A stretch of DNA of 64,000 nucleotides. It comes from Planctomycetota bacterium (GTDB taxonomy: Bacteria > Planctomycetota > PLA2). The stretch spans positions 124,001-188,000 of the forward strand of contig JAJFFH010000050.1 of the NCBI GenBank assembly GCA_021776735.1. Direction: 5' to 3'. Shown here one piece after another: positions 25,540-34,335 of this stretch. Numbering within the stretch: position 1 is the stretch's first letter; each line of letters opens with the position of its first letter. The notes beneath the pieces were generated by a model. It was given only the letters and a program-made list of their open reading frames with translations, did not search any database and was not told where the DNA came from. The translations under genes and the position numbers were made by a program.

Positions 25540-25626
25540 CTCGCGAAGACCACGCGACGCCCTCCCGTGATCGAACGGACCGCCTCGTGCCTGCGTGAGC
25601 TCGGGACCCTTGAACCGTCCAGACGG

Positions 25627-25876
25627 GACCGTTCTCGTTCTCGATGGACGTTCACGTTCACGTAGCGCCTGCCAATCCGAACAACAACGGATTCCCGACC
25701 CCGAACCCGAACCCGATCCCGCCGGCAAGCATGAACGCCCGACTCTCGTCCTCATTCCTTCGTGATCTTCGAGCCCTTCGTGGTGAATCTCATTCCTCCT
25801 CGTTGGCGGGCGTCGCGGGTCCGACCGTTCTCGTTCACGAAGGACGTTCTCGTTCACGTAGCGCCTGCTTGTGCGG
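25627..25876 (+). repeat. Direct repeat of GTTCTCGTTC/GTTCACGTTC-type spacer
   Basis: ACCGTTCTCGTTCTCGATGG followed by CGTTCACGTTCACGTAGCGC (25629-25672) recurs in altered form at about 25827-25868 (ACCGTTCTCGTTCACGAAGG, CGTTCTCGTTCACGTAGCGC). Between the copies lies CCTTCGTGATCTTCGAGCCC followed by TTCGTGGTGAATC. This resembles the TTCGTG-type dispersed intergenic repeat often seen in Planctomycetes and Verrucomicrobia. No gene is supported in 25469-25958. Confidence 0.6.
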
Positions 25877-25958
25877 ACGACGGCGGACGAACGAACGCGC
25901 GTTGAACGCCTCCGCCCCCCGCCCCCCCCGCCCCCTTCACTGTGCTACCATCGGCGAC

Positions 25959-27074
25959 ATGGATGGTGGATGGCACACTGCCGCGACAGTCGCTTGTGCG
26001 GGGCTCGTAATCGGAGCGCTCGCGGCGTTCTCGCGTGCAGGCGATCCGGACGTGGCCGACTTTCTCCTGAAGAAGGCGGAGAAGGCGCTGCGGGCCAAGG
26101 ACTACGAGTCGGCCGCCAGCGATTTCCGGCGGGCGCGCGACGAGTACACACCCCTGCCGTTGGCGAGCTATGGGCTCGGTGTCGCGCTCGAAAAGCTCGA
26201 ACGGGAGAGCGAGGCGATTGCCGCGTACCGACAGTGTGTGGCCGAAGTGGACGAGGCGTCGGCGCCCGCCGCACAGCGTCGCGCCGCGCGCCGGGCGTCC
26301 TCCGCGCTTCGTCGGCTGCGCCGGCGCTACAAGGATCTCGACCGTGCAACGCAGGCGTTCTTGAAGGAGCTGACGAAGTTCGTACGCGAGCACAAGAAAA
26401 GCGATCCGAAGTGGGCTCGCACCGCTTGTGAAACGATCTTGCGGATCGAGCCCTCGCACCGTGAGGCGCGTCGAGTGCTCGATGAGCTGGTCTCTTCGAA
26501 GCCCAAGCCCCAAAAGAAAAAGGACGAGGACAAGCCGAAGACCGAAAAGGGTTGGGGCAGTCCGCTGGTCGAAGGGGACGATTTGCCCGGTTGGAGTCCC
26601 GGCATCCGTCCGCCCTGGACGTGCCGCGATCGCCTCATCACCGTTGATGCCGAGCGTGGGAGCGGCGACATCAACTGGATGGACGACGTCACGATGAAGG
26701 GCCGCTTCGAGTTCCGCGCCGAGGCCCGGGTCGTTCGCGACGGCGGCCGGAAGCGCACGTACGGGATCTTTTTGGGCAACGGCAAGGACCGCTGGCACGG
26801 AGTGCTGATCCAGGACGACGACGCGGTCGTGCTTGTCGAGTTTGCGCCGGGTGGAACGTCGTTTCTCAAGGACGCGACACCGCGTGGCTTCAAACCCGCC
26901 CAGTGGCACAAGTTTCGGATCGTCGTGGATCGCGGCGATCTGAGCGTATTCCTCGACGGCGCACGGGTGTTGCAGCACGCCGCCGACGATCGGAACGCGT
27001 TCCGCGGCAAGCTCGGACTGTTCGCGCAAAAGGGCCGCTTCGAGTTCCGCAACCTGCGGTGGAAAAAGCAATGA
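25959..27074 (+). CDS. TPR plus DUF1080 (LamG-like) exported protein
   Basis: The product is 371 aa, from ATG 25959. The N-terminal hydrophobic segment (VACAGLVIGALAAF) is a signal or anchor. It is followed by a TPR-like helical region (VADFLLKKAEKALRAKDYES, then YGLGVALEKLERESEAIAAY) and a Lys-rich linker (KPQKKKDEDKPKTEK). The C-terminal domain (FRAEARVVRDGGRKRTYGIF, WHKFRIVVDRGDLSVFLDG, FRGKLGLFAQKGRFEFRNL) is a DUF1080/3-keto-disaccharide-hydrolase-type sandwich, common in planctomycete secretomes for glycan binding or hydrolysis. ATGA overlap couples it to the related gene at 27071. Confidence 0.8.
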   Translation: MDGGWHTAATVACAGLVIGALAAFSRAGDPDVADFLLKKAEKALRAKDYESAASDFRRARDEYTPLPLASYGLGVALEKLERESEAIAAYRQCVAEVDEASAPAAQRRAARRASSALRRLRRRYKDLDRATQAFLKELTKFVREHKKSDPKWARTACETILRIEPSHREARRVLDELVSSKPKPQKKKDEDKPKTEKGWGSPLVEGDDLPGWSPGIRPPWTCRDRLITVDAERGSGDINWMDDVTMKGRFEFRAEARVVRDGGRKRTYGIFLGNGKDRWHGVLIQDDDAVVLVEFAPGGTSFLKDATPRGFKPAQWHKFRIVVDRGDLSVFLDGARVLQHAADDRNAFRGKLGLFAQKGRFEFRNLRWKKQ

Positions 27075-28119
27075 CACGATCCGCGCTGGTGCTCATCGTG
27101 TTCGCGTTCGCCTTCGCACTGCCGGCGGGTGCGGACCGCGAGACGGCCGGCTTCTTCGTGCAAAAAGCGCGTACGGCCCTGGGCAAGGACGATCGTGCGG
27201 AAGCCGCCAAATGGGTGCGGCGTGCGCTCAAGGAAGAGCCGCGCTACGCCCCGTGCTGCTGGTCGCGGCCGAACTCGCCCGGGTTCAGGACCGGCCGAAC
27301 GACGCCGTCGGCCACCTCGAGGCATGCGTCGCGCTGGACGGCGCGGCCGATCTCACCGACGAGGAGCGCGCGGCGATTCGCAAGGCACGGGAGATGCTCA
27401 AGAATCTCGACCCCGCCCGATCCGCCTACGAGAAAATGGTTGAAGGCTATGTCAAGCGCATGACCGCGCTGGCGGAGCGCAGCGTCAAGGATCCCCGGCT
27501 GGCCAAGGAGTGCTGGCGACACATCCACCTTGTTCGTCCCGATGATCCGATCGCCAAGCGCCACGCCGCCGGTGTCGGAGTGGCGGGCGAAGACGGCACC
27601 GTGCTTTTCAACGGCAAGAGCCTCGAAGGCTGGAGCGCGGGACCGCCCCAATGGACGGTGCGCGACGGAGTGATGATCGGCAACGCTCCGGATTCGGCGG
27701 CGGTCAACCGTTGCCTGCACGAGGTCAAGGGCGACTTCACGTTCACGGTCGAGGCGCGCGTCGTAACCAATCTGGGCAAGAATCCCGTGTTCGGCATCCT
27801 GTTCGGCGTGCGCGGATCGTACGACCACTTCGGTCTGTGGATCTGGCCCGAAAGCTGGCGTTTCGGGCACAAGACCGGAGAACACAAGACCGACGAACTG
27901 CACCGCCGACTGTTTCGCAGCTCCGGCAGCAAGAACTACAAGCCCTCGAAGTTCAACCTCTACCGCATCGAGGTCCGCGGCAAGCGCGTCACCGCGTTCG
28001 TGAACGACTTAAAGATCTGGTCCACCTCGGGCGCGGTCCGATCCCTCGACGGCTTCGTTGGATTCTGGGTCCAGGAACGCAAGGTCGAAGTCCGCCGCGT
28101 GGTCCTGAAGCGCGAGTAG
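27071..28119 (+). pseudogene. TPR plus DUF1080 exported protein, frameshifted
   Basis: ATG 27071 overlaps the previous stop and starts a signal peptide (MTRSALVLIVFAFAFALPAG) and a TPR-like region (FVQKARTALGKDDRAEAAKW). At about 27252 the frame changes by one base: RRALKEEPRYAP must continue as VLLVAAELARVQDRPNDAVG in the next frame. That frame then runs through a TPR and a DUF1080 domain (GKSLEGWSAGPPQWTVRDGV; VEVRRVVLKRE) to a stop at 28117. It is a paralog of the upstream gene. A single missing base explains the break, so either a recent mutation or an assembly error is possible. Confidence 0.75.
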
Positions 28120-28141
28120 AACTCGCTCCCTCACGCGGGCA

Positions 28142-29770
28142 TTATTGCGGCAAGCGCGCGCCTGAAAGCACCACCAGATTGCCCACATCGATCGTGCCCG
28201 GGGCGAGGCCGTTGCCGGTCATCTCGTTGAAGATCAGGTCGAAGAGGCCGTCGCCGTTGGCGTCCAGCGTGGCCATGCTGTACGCCAGCACGTCGCCGTT
28301 GTCGCCGCCCTGTCTTCCGTTGGCGCCGGTGATGACCGTCACGCGCAGGTCGCCCGGGACGTTGCGCAGATCGATGATCGGGGGCCAGCGCTCGCCACCG
28401 TAGAACACGTGGATCGTGCCCGCATCGATGCGCGTATCGACCTCGGCGTGCGGCGAGGCGGTGGCCAGATCGAAGTGGCCGTCGCCATCGAAGTCGCCTG
28501 CGACGGCCGTGTCGTTGGCGATGTCGCCCGGATTGCGGCCGAGGATCGTCGTCGTCGCCACGCCGGCGGGCGGCTGGTCGATGCGGAAATCCTGACCGCG
28601 CAGTGCGGGCGCGTTGTAGATCACGTGGCCTGCGCCGGAACTCACACGCCCTCCGGCAAGGTCGCCGCTGATGTCGCCGACGAACAGGTCGCTCAGGCCA
28701 TCGCCGTCGAAATCGATGCCGGCGACGATCTCTTCGCCGAAATTGCGGTTGCGCGGCTCGCCGCGGATGATCGTGCGCGCGCCCGGCGACTGCGTGATGT
28801 CGAACGTGAAGCCGACGGGCCAGGGGTCGGCGAAGTTGTCGTCCCAGGCGATGAACAGCCGTCCGTTCGGTGCACCGCCCGACGCGCGCGCGGAGCCCGG
28901 CGGTGAACCGTTGGCCGGAATCGACGCACCGCCGCGGTTGATCGTCGCCGCGATCAGGACCTCGGCGCGACCGTTGCCGTCCAAGTCCGCGATTTGGCAG
29001 GTCGCGCCAAAGTGGAACTCGATCGAACCGCCGCCGGGCGTGATGCGCACGAGATTGCCGTCGAGCGAGCCGCCGGCCTTCAGGTAGGCGCCGCCGCGAA
29101 TCAGGTAGGCCGCCCCGCCCTCGCCTTCCTGGTCCGCGCCGACGACGATGTCCGCGATACCGTCGCCGGTGACGTCGCCGGTCCGCATCCAGATCCCGAA
29201 CCGACCGAGCGCCTCGGTCCCGGTAATGGTGCGCTGCGCCACACTCGCGTCAGGCGTGCGCAGATCGAACACGGTGAGGGCTGCGGCCAGCGCGCGCGCC
29301 CCCGCCCCCCCAAACACTATGGTCAGCGCTCCGATCCCTCCGCCGTGGTTTTGCCGACCGATCAGGAGATCACCGAGGCCGTCGCCATCGACATCGTCGA
29401 TCCAGACCTCGTTGCCGCACGTCTCGCGCGTCTCGTCGCCGAGGATGCGCAGCACGTTGGGCTGGTCGCCGGCGGTGTCGCGCGTGCCCGTGAGCGTGCC
29501 GTCGCCGAAGACCCAAAACACCTCGCCGGCGTCGTTGCGCCCGAGCGGATCCGCCCGAAACGCCGCGAACGCGAAGTCCGCGTTGCCATCGCCGTCGCAA
29601 TCGAGCCCGCCCGCGACCGGTACGCCAAGGGCGCCGTTGCCGGACGAGCCGTGCACGCGCAAGACCCCGGCCGCCGCCGCGAGGTCGAGGATGGCCAACG
29701 CCTGCAAGAGGGCGGCCCCGCCGCCGCCACACGCGGCTACGATCACGAACATGGCTGTCCAACGCTTCAT
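28142..29770 (-). CDS. Secreted FG-GAP/integrin-alpha-like repeat protein
   Basis: The product is 542 aa, from ATG 29770. A short signal (MKRWTAMFVIVAACGGGG) carries a likely lipobox cysteine. About seven FG-GAP blades follow, each with a calcium-binding D.DGDG.aDf motif (GLDCDGDGNADFAFAAF, DVDGDGLGDLLIG, DVTGDGIADIVVGA, DLDGNGRAEVLIA, DFDGDGLSDLFVG, DFDGDGHFDLATASP, DANGDGLFDLIF). The fold is a beta-propeller like integrin alpha chains and mediates surface binding in characterised relatives. Convergent with 27071-28119 with a 22-base gap. Confidence 0.88.
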   Translation of the reverse strand: MKRWTAMFVIVAACGGGGAALLQALAILDLAAAAGVLRVHGSSGNGALGVPVAGGLDCDGDGNADFAFAAFRADPLGRNDAGEVFWVFGDGTLTGTRDTAGDQPNVLRILGDETRETCGNEVWIDDVDGDGLGDLLIGRQNHGGGIGALTIVFGGAGARALAAALTVFDLRTPDASVAQRTITGTEALGRFGIWMRTGDVTGDGIADIVVGADQEGEGGAAYLIRGGAYLKAGGSLDGNLVRITPGGGSIEFHFGATCQIADLDGNGRAEVLIAATINRGGASIPANGSPPGSARASGGAPNGRLFIAWDDNFADPWPVGFTFDITQSPGARTIIRGEPRNRNFGEEIVAGIDFDGDGLSDLFVGDISGDLAGGRVSSGAGHVIYNAPALRGQDFRIDQPPAGVATTTILGRNPGDIANDTAVAGDFDGDGHFDLATASPHAEVDTRIDAGTIHVFYGGERWPPIIDLRNVPGDLRVTVITGANGRQGGDNGDVLAYSMATLDANGDGLFDLIFNEMTGNGLAPGTIDVGNLVVLSGARLPQ

Positions 29771-29842
29771 GCCCCCATCGTATCCGCGATGCCCTGCGGT
29801 GGCGCAACCGTGACAGGCACGGCCTACAAGGCGACACTCTTC

Positions 29843-30139
29843 ATGCGCCATTCCCTGATCGCCCTCGCCGTCGTCGCGGCCGCCTGCTCCACGACCGGCC
29901 AGAAGAACCCGTACCCGCCGCGAACCGCATCGGAAAAGGAGCAGTACGTGCAGGCCGTCAAGGGCGGGCGTATCGTTCTCGGCATGACGAAGGCCGAGGC
30001 GCGCCGGTCCTGGGGCAAGCCCATGAAGAAAAACCGCTTCGACTTCCGTGGGCAAGACGTGGAGCGGTGGATGTACGCATTTTCGGAGTTCTACTTCGAC
30101 CGCTGGGGCCGTGTCGTCGGTTTTCGCGGGCCCGGATAG
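29843..30139 (+). CDS. Small lipoprotein, SmpA/OmlA-like
   Basis: The product is 98 aa, from ATG 29843. MRHSLIALAVVAAACSTTGQ is a lipoprotein signal (AAC). The mature part (GGRIVLGMTKAEARRSWGKP, then MYAFSEFYFDRWGRVVGFRG) shows the G.i..GMtk.ev...wG.P pattern of SmpA/OmlA (BamE-like) lipoproteins, which help outer-membrane assembly in proteobacteria. Function here is inferred only from that pattern. It is divergent from the FG-GAP gene, with a 72-base shared upstream region. Confidence 0.7.
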   Translation: MRHSLIALAVVAAACSTTGQKNPYPPRTASEKEQYVQAVKGGRIVLGMTKAEARRSWGKPMKKNRFDFRGQDVERWMYAFSEFYFDRWGRVVGFRGPG

Positions 30140-30188
30140 ATAACGGGCGAAAGCGAATGAGGGGGGCGGGGGCAGCTACGATCAAGGG

Positions 30189-30725
30189 ATGCCCCAGACC
30201 GACTCCGCGGTCGCGATCCGTGACGCGCTGAAGAACCAGTACCACGCGAGCCTCGCCATGCTTGGCGATGCCATCTCGCACTGCCCGGATGAGCTGTGGA
30301 CGTCGCGAGACGACACGAACGCGTTCTGGCAAATCGCGTATCACACCCTGTTCTTTGCGCATTTCTACAGCCAACCCGACGAAGGTTCGTTTTCGCCCTG
30401 GCAAGGCCACCAAACCGGCTCCCAGTATCCGGACGCGATCCCGGGGCCGCCCGATCCCAAGAGCGACTTGCCGCTACTGCCCGATCCGTACACCAAAGCC
30501 CAGATCCTCGAATACTGGCGCTGGTGCGTGGCGTACATCGACGACGCGATTGATGCCGTGGATCTCTTCGCTTCGGACTGCGGATTCCCGTGGTATCCGA
30601 TTCCCAAGCTCGAGCATCTCATGGTCAACCTCCGGCACATTCAGCACGGCGCCGCCCAGCTCGCGGATCGACTGCGCCGCACGTCGGATGTGGGCGTCGA
30701 TTGGGCGGCCACGCGACCGGCATGA
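30189..30725 (+). CDS. DinB-superfamily protein
   Basis: The product is 178 aa, from ATG 30189. It forms a four-helix bundle pattern with spaced histidines that would bind a metal: FWQIAYHTLFFAHFYS (helix 2) and LMVNLRHIQHGAAQLADRL (helix 4), with LKNQYHASLAMLGDAI in helix 1. DinB-like proteins are thiol-dependent metalloenzymes or damage-induced proteins of mixed function. The substrate cannot be told. It lies alone between the small lipoprotein and the HEAT-cyclophilin gene. Confidence 0.75.
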   Translation: MPQTDSAVAIRDALKNQYHASLAMLGDAISHCPDELWTSRDDTNAFWQIAYHTLFFAHFYSQPDEGSFSPWQGHQTGSQYPDAIPGPPDPKSDLPLLPDPYTKAQILEYWRWCVAYIDDAIDAVDLFASDCGFPWYPIPKLEHLMVNLRHIQHGAAQLADRLRRTSDVGVDWAATRPA

Positions 30726-30818
30726 CCGTTGACCCGTTTCGCGCTCGGCCCGTAGACCTAGCTTGTCCTCGCTCGCCCTCGGGCCCGACGATGGGATATA
30801 TTCACAACCGCTGACGCC

Positions 30819-32210
30819 ATGCGACTTTTTTTGACAGTGCTCCTGCTTTCCGCCTGGACCCCGATCCTGGCCCAAGAACCCGCCAAAAAAGCCGGGGAAG
30901 AGAGCACGCCGCATCTTGAGGCCGACGATCCGCTCTTGCGCCATGCGGCGTTGCGGGCGCTCGCGGAGCGAGGTCCGGCGGCCAAGGATGCGCTGGAGTC
31001 CGTCTTGCCGCTTCTGCGGGACGCGAAGCCTTGGGTGCGACTCGAGGCCGGCCGCACCATTGTCGCGATCGGCGCGGGCAAGCCTCAAGTGCGTTTCCTG
31101 GTCCAGCGCCTGCTGGTCGCGAACATCCCGCTGGAACAGGTGCTGTGCGTCGCGCTCGCCGATGTCGGAGCGCCGGCGGTCAAGCCACTCGTGAAGCTGC
31201 TCGCCGCGGAAAAGCCCCTCCATCGCCGCAAGGCGCTCGGCGCGCTGGCGTACTTCGGCAGGCACGGCGCGCCCGCGATTCCGCGCCTGCTTGAACTCAT
31301 GGACGACCGGCGCGCCGCCATAAAGCGGCTTGCGGCCGAGGCGCTGCGCCGGCTGGGGCCGTGGGCCGAGGAGTACGTCCCGGAACTCATCGACGCGCTC
31401 AAGCTCGGCAGCCCCCAGGTGAAGTTCACGGCCGCGCGTATGCTCGCGCAAGTCGGCCCGGCCGCGAGCGAAGCGGTACCCGCGCTCAAGGAGACGGCTC
31501 TGTCGGCTACCAGCGCCGGGGTCAAGTCCGCGGCGGCCGCAGCGCTGCTCAGCATCGACATCCAGCCCCGAAAAGAACTGCACCCCGCGCTGCTCGACGC
31601 GACGCTGGTCAAGAACAAGGCGGCGCCCGCGGTCTTTCGCGTGAAGCTCGAGACGACCAAGGGCGACATCGTGCTGCGGGTGACGCGTGCGTGGGCCCCC
31701 CATGGCGCGGACCGGTTTTGGCAGATGCTGCGCATCGGTTTTTTTGACAACGTCGCGTTTTTCAGGGTACTGAACGGATTCGTCGCGCAGTTCGGCTTGC
31801 ACGGCGACAGCCGCGTCAACGGCGTGTGGCGCGACCGGACGATTCCGGACGATCCGCCGAACAAGCCGAACCTGCTGGGCACGATCGCGTTCGCGAAGAC
31901 CAACGACCCCAACAGCCGCGCGACGCAGCTGTTTTTCAATCTCGGCAACAACGGCGCCCTGGACAAGCAGGGCTTCGCGCCCATCGGCGAGATCGAAAGC
32001 GGCCTCGCGGTCGCGCAGGCGCTGTTCAGCGGCTACGGCGATCCTCCGGGCGGTCCGGATCAACGTGCGATCGCCTCGATGGGCAACGAGTACCTGGCAC
32101 GCCGCTTTCCGAAGCTCGACTACGTCAAGCGCGCGATCCTGATCAAGACCACGGATGTCCCCGCCAGCAACGCCGCCAACGACAACGACAAGAAGGACAA
32201 GAAAAAGTGA
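30819..32210 (+). CDS. HEAT-repeat protein fused to cyclophilin-type peptidyl-prolyl isomerase
   Basis: The product is 463 aa, from ATG 30819. The signal peptide is MRLFLTVLLLSAWTPILA. Residues 30-250 are HEAT/PBS-lyase-like repeats (LRHAALRALAERGPAAKDAL, RLLELMDDRRAAIKRLAAEA). Residues 265-440 are a cyclophilin domain (FRVKLETTKGDIVLRVTRAW, FFRVLNGFVAQFGLHGDSRV, FAKTNDPNSRATQLFFNLGN, FAPIGEIESGLAV) with the catalytic Arg in FFRV. The C-terminus is a Lys/Asp tail. The fold combination suggests a periplasmic chaperone scaffold. GTGA coupling leads to a second cyclophilin. Confidence 0.88.
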   Translation: MRLFLTVLLLSAWTPILAQEPAKKAGEESTPHLEADDPLLRHAALRALAERGPAAKDALESVLPLLRDAKPWVRLEAGRTIVAIGAGKPQVRFLVQRLLVANIPLEQVLCVALADVGAPAVKPLVKLLAAEKPLHRRKALGALAYFGRHGAPAIPRLLELMDDRRAAIKRLAAEALRRLGPWAEEYVPELIDALKLGSPQVKFTAARMLAQVGPAASEAVPALKETALSATSAGVKSAAAAALLSIDIQPRKELHPALLDATLVKNKAAPAVFRVKLETTKGDIVLRVTRAWAPHGADRFWQMLRIGFFDNVAFFRVLNGFVAQFGLHGDSRVNGVWRDRTIPDDPPNKPNLLGTIAFAKTNDPNSRATQLFFNLGNNGALDKQGFAPIGEIESGLAVAQALFSGYGDPPGGPDQRAIASMGNEYLARRFPKLDYVKRAILIKTTDVPASNAANDNDKKDKKK

Positions 32211-32824
32211 TACGAATGCTGCTCCTCGCCGTGTTGAGCGGCGCTCTCCTGGCTGCCTGCGGCGGCGATGACAAGAAGCAAGAGCCGATCCCGCCGGCGG
32301 AGCCCGCGCCGGGAACCTATCGCGTCAAGCTCGAAACGACCGAGGGCGACATCGTCATCGAGGTCCACCGCGACTGGGCCCCCATCGGCGCCGATCACTT
32401 TCTTCGGCTGGTGAAGGCGGGCTACTACGACGACTGCGCCTTTTTTCGGATCGTACGCAACTTTGTCGTGCAGTGGGGCGTCAACTCCGACCCCGCGGTC
32501 ACGAAGCGGTGGATCAACAAGAACATTCGAGATGACCCGGTGCTCAAGTCCAACAAGCAGTGGTACGTCACCTTCGGTACGACCGGACCTCCGAACACGC
32601 GCTCGACCCATGTCTTCATCAACCTGAAACGAAACTACGGCTTGGACAGGCAGGGTTTCGCGCCGTTCGGCGAGGTCGTCGAGGGACGTGAAGTGGTCGG
32701 AAAACTCTACTCCGGCTATGCCAGTCCGCCTGACCAGACGGTCATGGCGGCGCAAGGTCGCGCGTATCTGCAGGCGAGGTTCCCCAAGCTCGACTACATC
32801 AAGAAGGCGACCGTCGTCGAGTGA
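32207..32824 (+). CDS. Cyclophilin-type peptidyl-prolyl isomerase lipoprotein
   Basis: The product is 205 aa from GTG 32207 (overlapping the previous stop), or 202 aa from ATG 32216. MLLLAVLSGALLAACGG is a lipoprotein signal with a clear lipobox. The domain YRVKLETTEGDIVIEVHRDW, FFRIVRNFVVQWGVNSDPAV, VTFGTTGPPNTRSTHVFINL, FAPFGEVVEGREVV is a complete cyclophilin. It is a close paralog of the isomerase half of the preceding gene. Predicted to accelerate proline isomerisation in exported proteins. Confidence 0.88.
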   Translation: MIRMLLLAVLSGALLAACGGDDKKQEPIPPAEPAPGTYRVKLETTEGDIVIEVHRDWAPIGADHFLRLVKAGYYDDCAFFRIVRNFVVQWGVNSDPAVTKRWINKNIRDDPVLKSNKQWYVTFGTTGPPNTRSTHVFINLKRNYGLDRQGFAPFGEVVEGREVVGKLYSGYASPPDQTVMAAQGRAYLQARFPKLDYIKKATVVE

Positions 32825-34335
32825 AGATCGCGATCGTCCACGGCTACGAGCTCACGGGTTCGGGCAGCAACGAATACACGCGGTATCTGGCGCGCGCGCT
32901 GGCGACCCGTGGCCACGACGTTCACCTCGTGTGCCGCGAGTCGCGCGCGGCACACGACCTCGTGCCCGGCGCGACCATCCACCAACTGCCGCCGACGCCG
33001 GTGCACGCGGTGTTCTTGACCGACAAGCAGCGAACCGGCCAGGTCAAGGCGTTCCCGAACCTGACCGACCAGGAGCTCGACGAGTACCACCGCATCTTCA
33101 TGGCGGCGCTCAAGGAGATCTTCGCGAAGATCGAGCCGGACCTCGTCCACGCCAACCATGTCGTCTGGGCTCCGGTGGCGTGCGCGGACGCGGGCTATCC
33201 GTTCATCGTCTATCCACACGGCAGCGCCATCGAATACGTCGTGCGCAACGACGACCGCTGCCGCGAGGCGGCCGGACGTGCCCTGCGTGCCGCGCGCGGA
33301 CTGATTCCCGGTAGCGCCGAGGTGCGCGACCGCATCCTCGATCTCTATCCCGACGACCGCGAGGCCCTCCTCGAAAAAACCGAGATCGTCGGGGTCGGCG
33401 TCGACACCGCACTGTTTCAGCCGGTGGCGCGCGACGAGCGACGGACCTCGCTCGCGCACCTTGCGGGATCGTACGGAGGCAAAACGAAAGCGCAGCGAAC
33501 CGAGCTGACACAGCTTTTGGACGGCGATGCCTTTGACGCGGTAACGCAGTACATGGACGCGTACGATCACGGCGCGCCCGATGCGGAACTGTTTGAGCGG
33601 CTCGACGCGCTCGATTGGGACAACGGCAAGTTCCTCCTGTTTGTGGGCGCGCTGACAGCCGGCAAGGGCCTGCAGGGACTCCTCGCGGCACTGCCGGCCG
33701 TCTTGAAGGAGCACCCGGACACCCATCTCCTTGTCGTGGGCAGCGGGGCGTACCGCGAAGTGCTCGAAGGGCTCGTGCACGCCATCGGAACCGGCAACCA
33801 GCAGTTGTTTACGTGGCTGTCCGAGCGCGGCTTCGACCTCGACCGCAGCGATGTCAGCGGCTCATGGCCGGACGTGCACGGCGATGTGCCCACGCACCAG
33901 GGCCTTGGAGAGCACGTCCACTTTCTCGGGCGGCTGGACCACGACCTGTTGTGCCGCCTGTTTCCGTGCGTGGATCTCGCGGTGTTTCCGTCCGTGATCC
34001 CCGAGGCGTACCCGCTCGTCTTGATGGAAGCGCTTTCCAACGGCGTGCTACCGGTGGTGTCGGACTTCAGCGGCTTCTCGGACGGCCTCGCGACGCTCGA
34101 GCCCCTGCTCGGACGCGAACTGGTCGATCGAATGCGCCTGCCGGTCGATGCCGACCGGGTCCAAGGCATCGCCGTCCGTTTGCTGTCTCTTCTGGGTTCC
34201 GGCGACCTGGGCGGAGATCTCGGCACGCGGTTGCGCTCGATCGCGGTCGAGCACTTCGACTGGTCCGTGCGCGCCGAGCAGATGACGGCGGTCTACGCCC
34301 GCTTCTTGAGAAACTCGCGCAACACGTCCGTGTAG
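32821..34335 (+). CDS. Glycosyltransferase family 4 protein
   Basis: The product is 504 aa from GTG 32821, coupled to the cyclophilin stop. The N-terminal Rossmann domain (KIAIVHGYELTGSGSNEYTR, LARALATRGHDVHLVCRE, PDLVHANHVVWAPVA) and the C-terminal GT-B domain (FLLFVGALTAGKGLQGLLAA, HVHFLGRLDHDLLCRLF, VFPSVIPEAYPLVLMEALSN) give the E-x7-E-type nucleotide-sugar site at PEAYPLVLMEAL. Members transfer sugars to lipids, glycans or sucrose-like acceptors; the substrate is not predictable. Its 3' end overlaps the convergent hydrolase gene by 43 bases. A dispersed motif copy lies at 34168-34181. Confidence 0.88.
   Translation: MKIAIVHGYELTGSGSNEYTRYLARALATRGHDVHLVCRESRAAHDLVPGATIHQLPPTPVHAVFLTDKQRTGQVKAFPNLTDQELDEYHRIFMAALKEIFAKIEPDLVHANHVVWAPVACADAGYPFIVYPHGSAIEYVVRNDDRCREAAGRALRAARGLIPGSAEVRDRILDLYPDDREALLEKTEIVGVGVDTALFQPVARDERRTSLAHLAGSYGGKTKAQRTELTQLLDGDAFDAVTQYMDAYDHGAPDAELFERLDALDWDNGKFLLFVGALTAGKGLQGLLAALPAVLKEHPDTHLLVVGSGAYREVLEGLVHAIGTGNQQLFTWLSERGFDLDRSDVSGSWPDVHGDVPTHQGLGEHVHFLGRLDHDLLCRLFPCVDLAVFPSVIPEAYPLVLMEALSNGVLPVVSDFSGFSDGLATLEPLLGRELVDRMRLPVDADRVQGIAVRLLSLLGSGDLGGDLGTRLRSIAVEHFDWSVRAEQMTAVYARFLRNSRNTSV
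34168..34181 (+). repeat. Dispersed motif copy in the glycosyltransferase gene (TTTGCTGTC tail form)
   Basis: ATCGCCGTCCGTTT, followed by GCTGTCTC, is read as Ile-Ala-Val-Arg-Leu-Leu. The tail matches the intergenic copies at 52091 and 54347 (TTTGCTCT). Confidence 0.75.

Noticed and set aside
22991..25570. 859-codon plus-strand frame opposite hrpB
   Set aside because: It is antisense to a helicase with all motifs intact; the long frame is a GC-bias artifact.
34293..34335. Frameshift at the glycosyltransferase 3' end
   Set aside because: The 43-base overlap with the hydrolase is a plain convergent overlap; both frames end properly.
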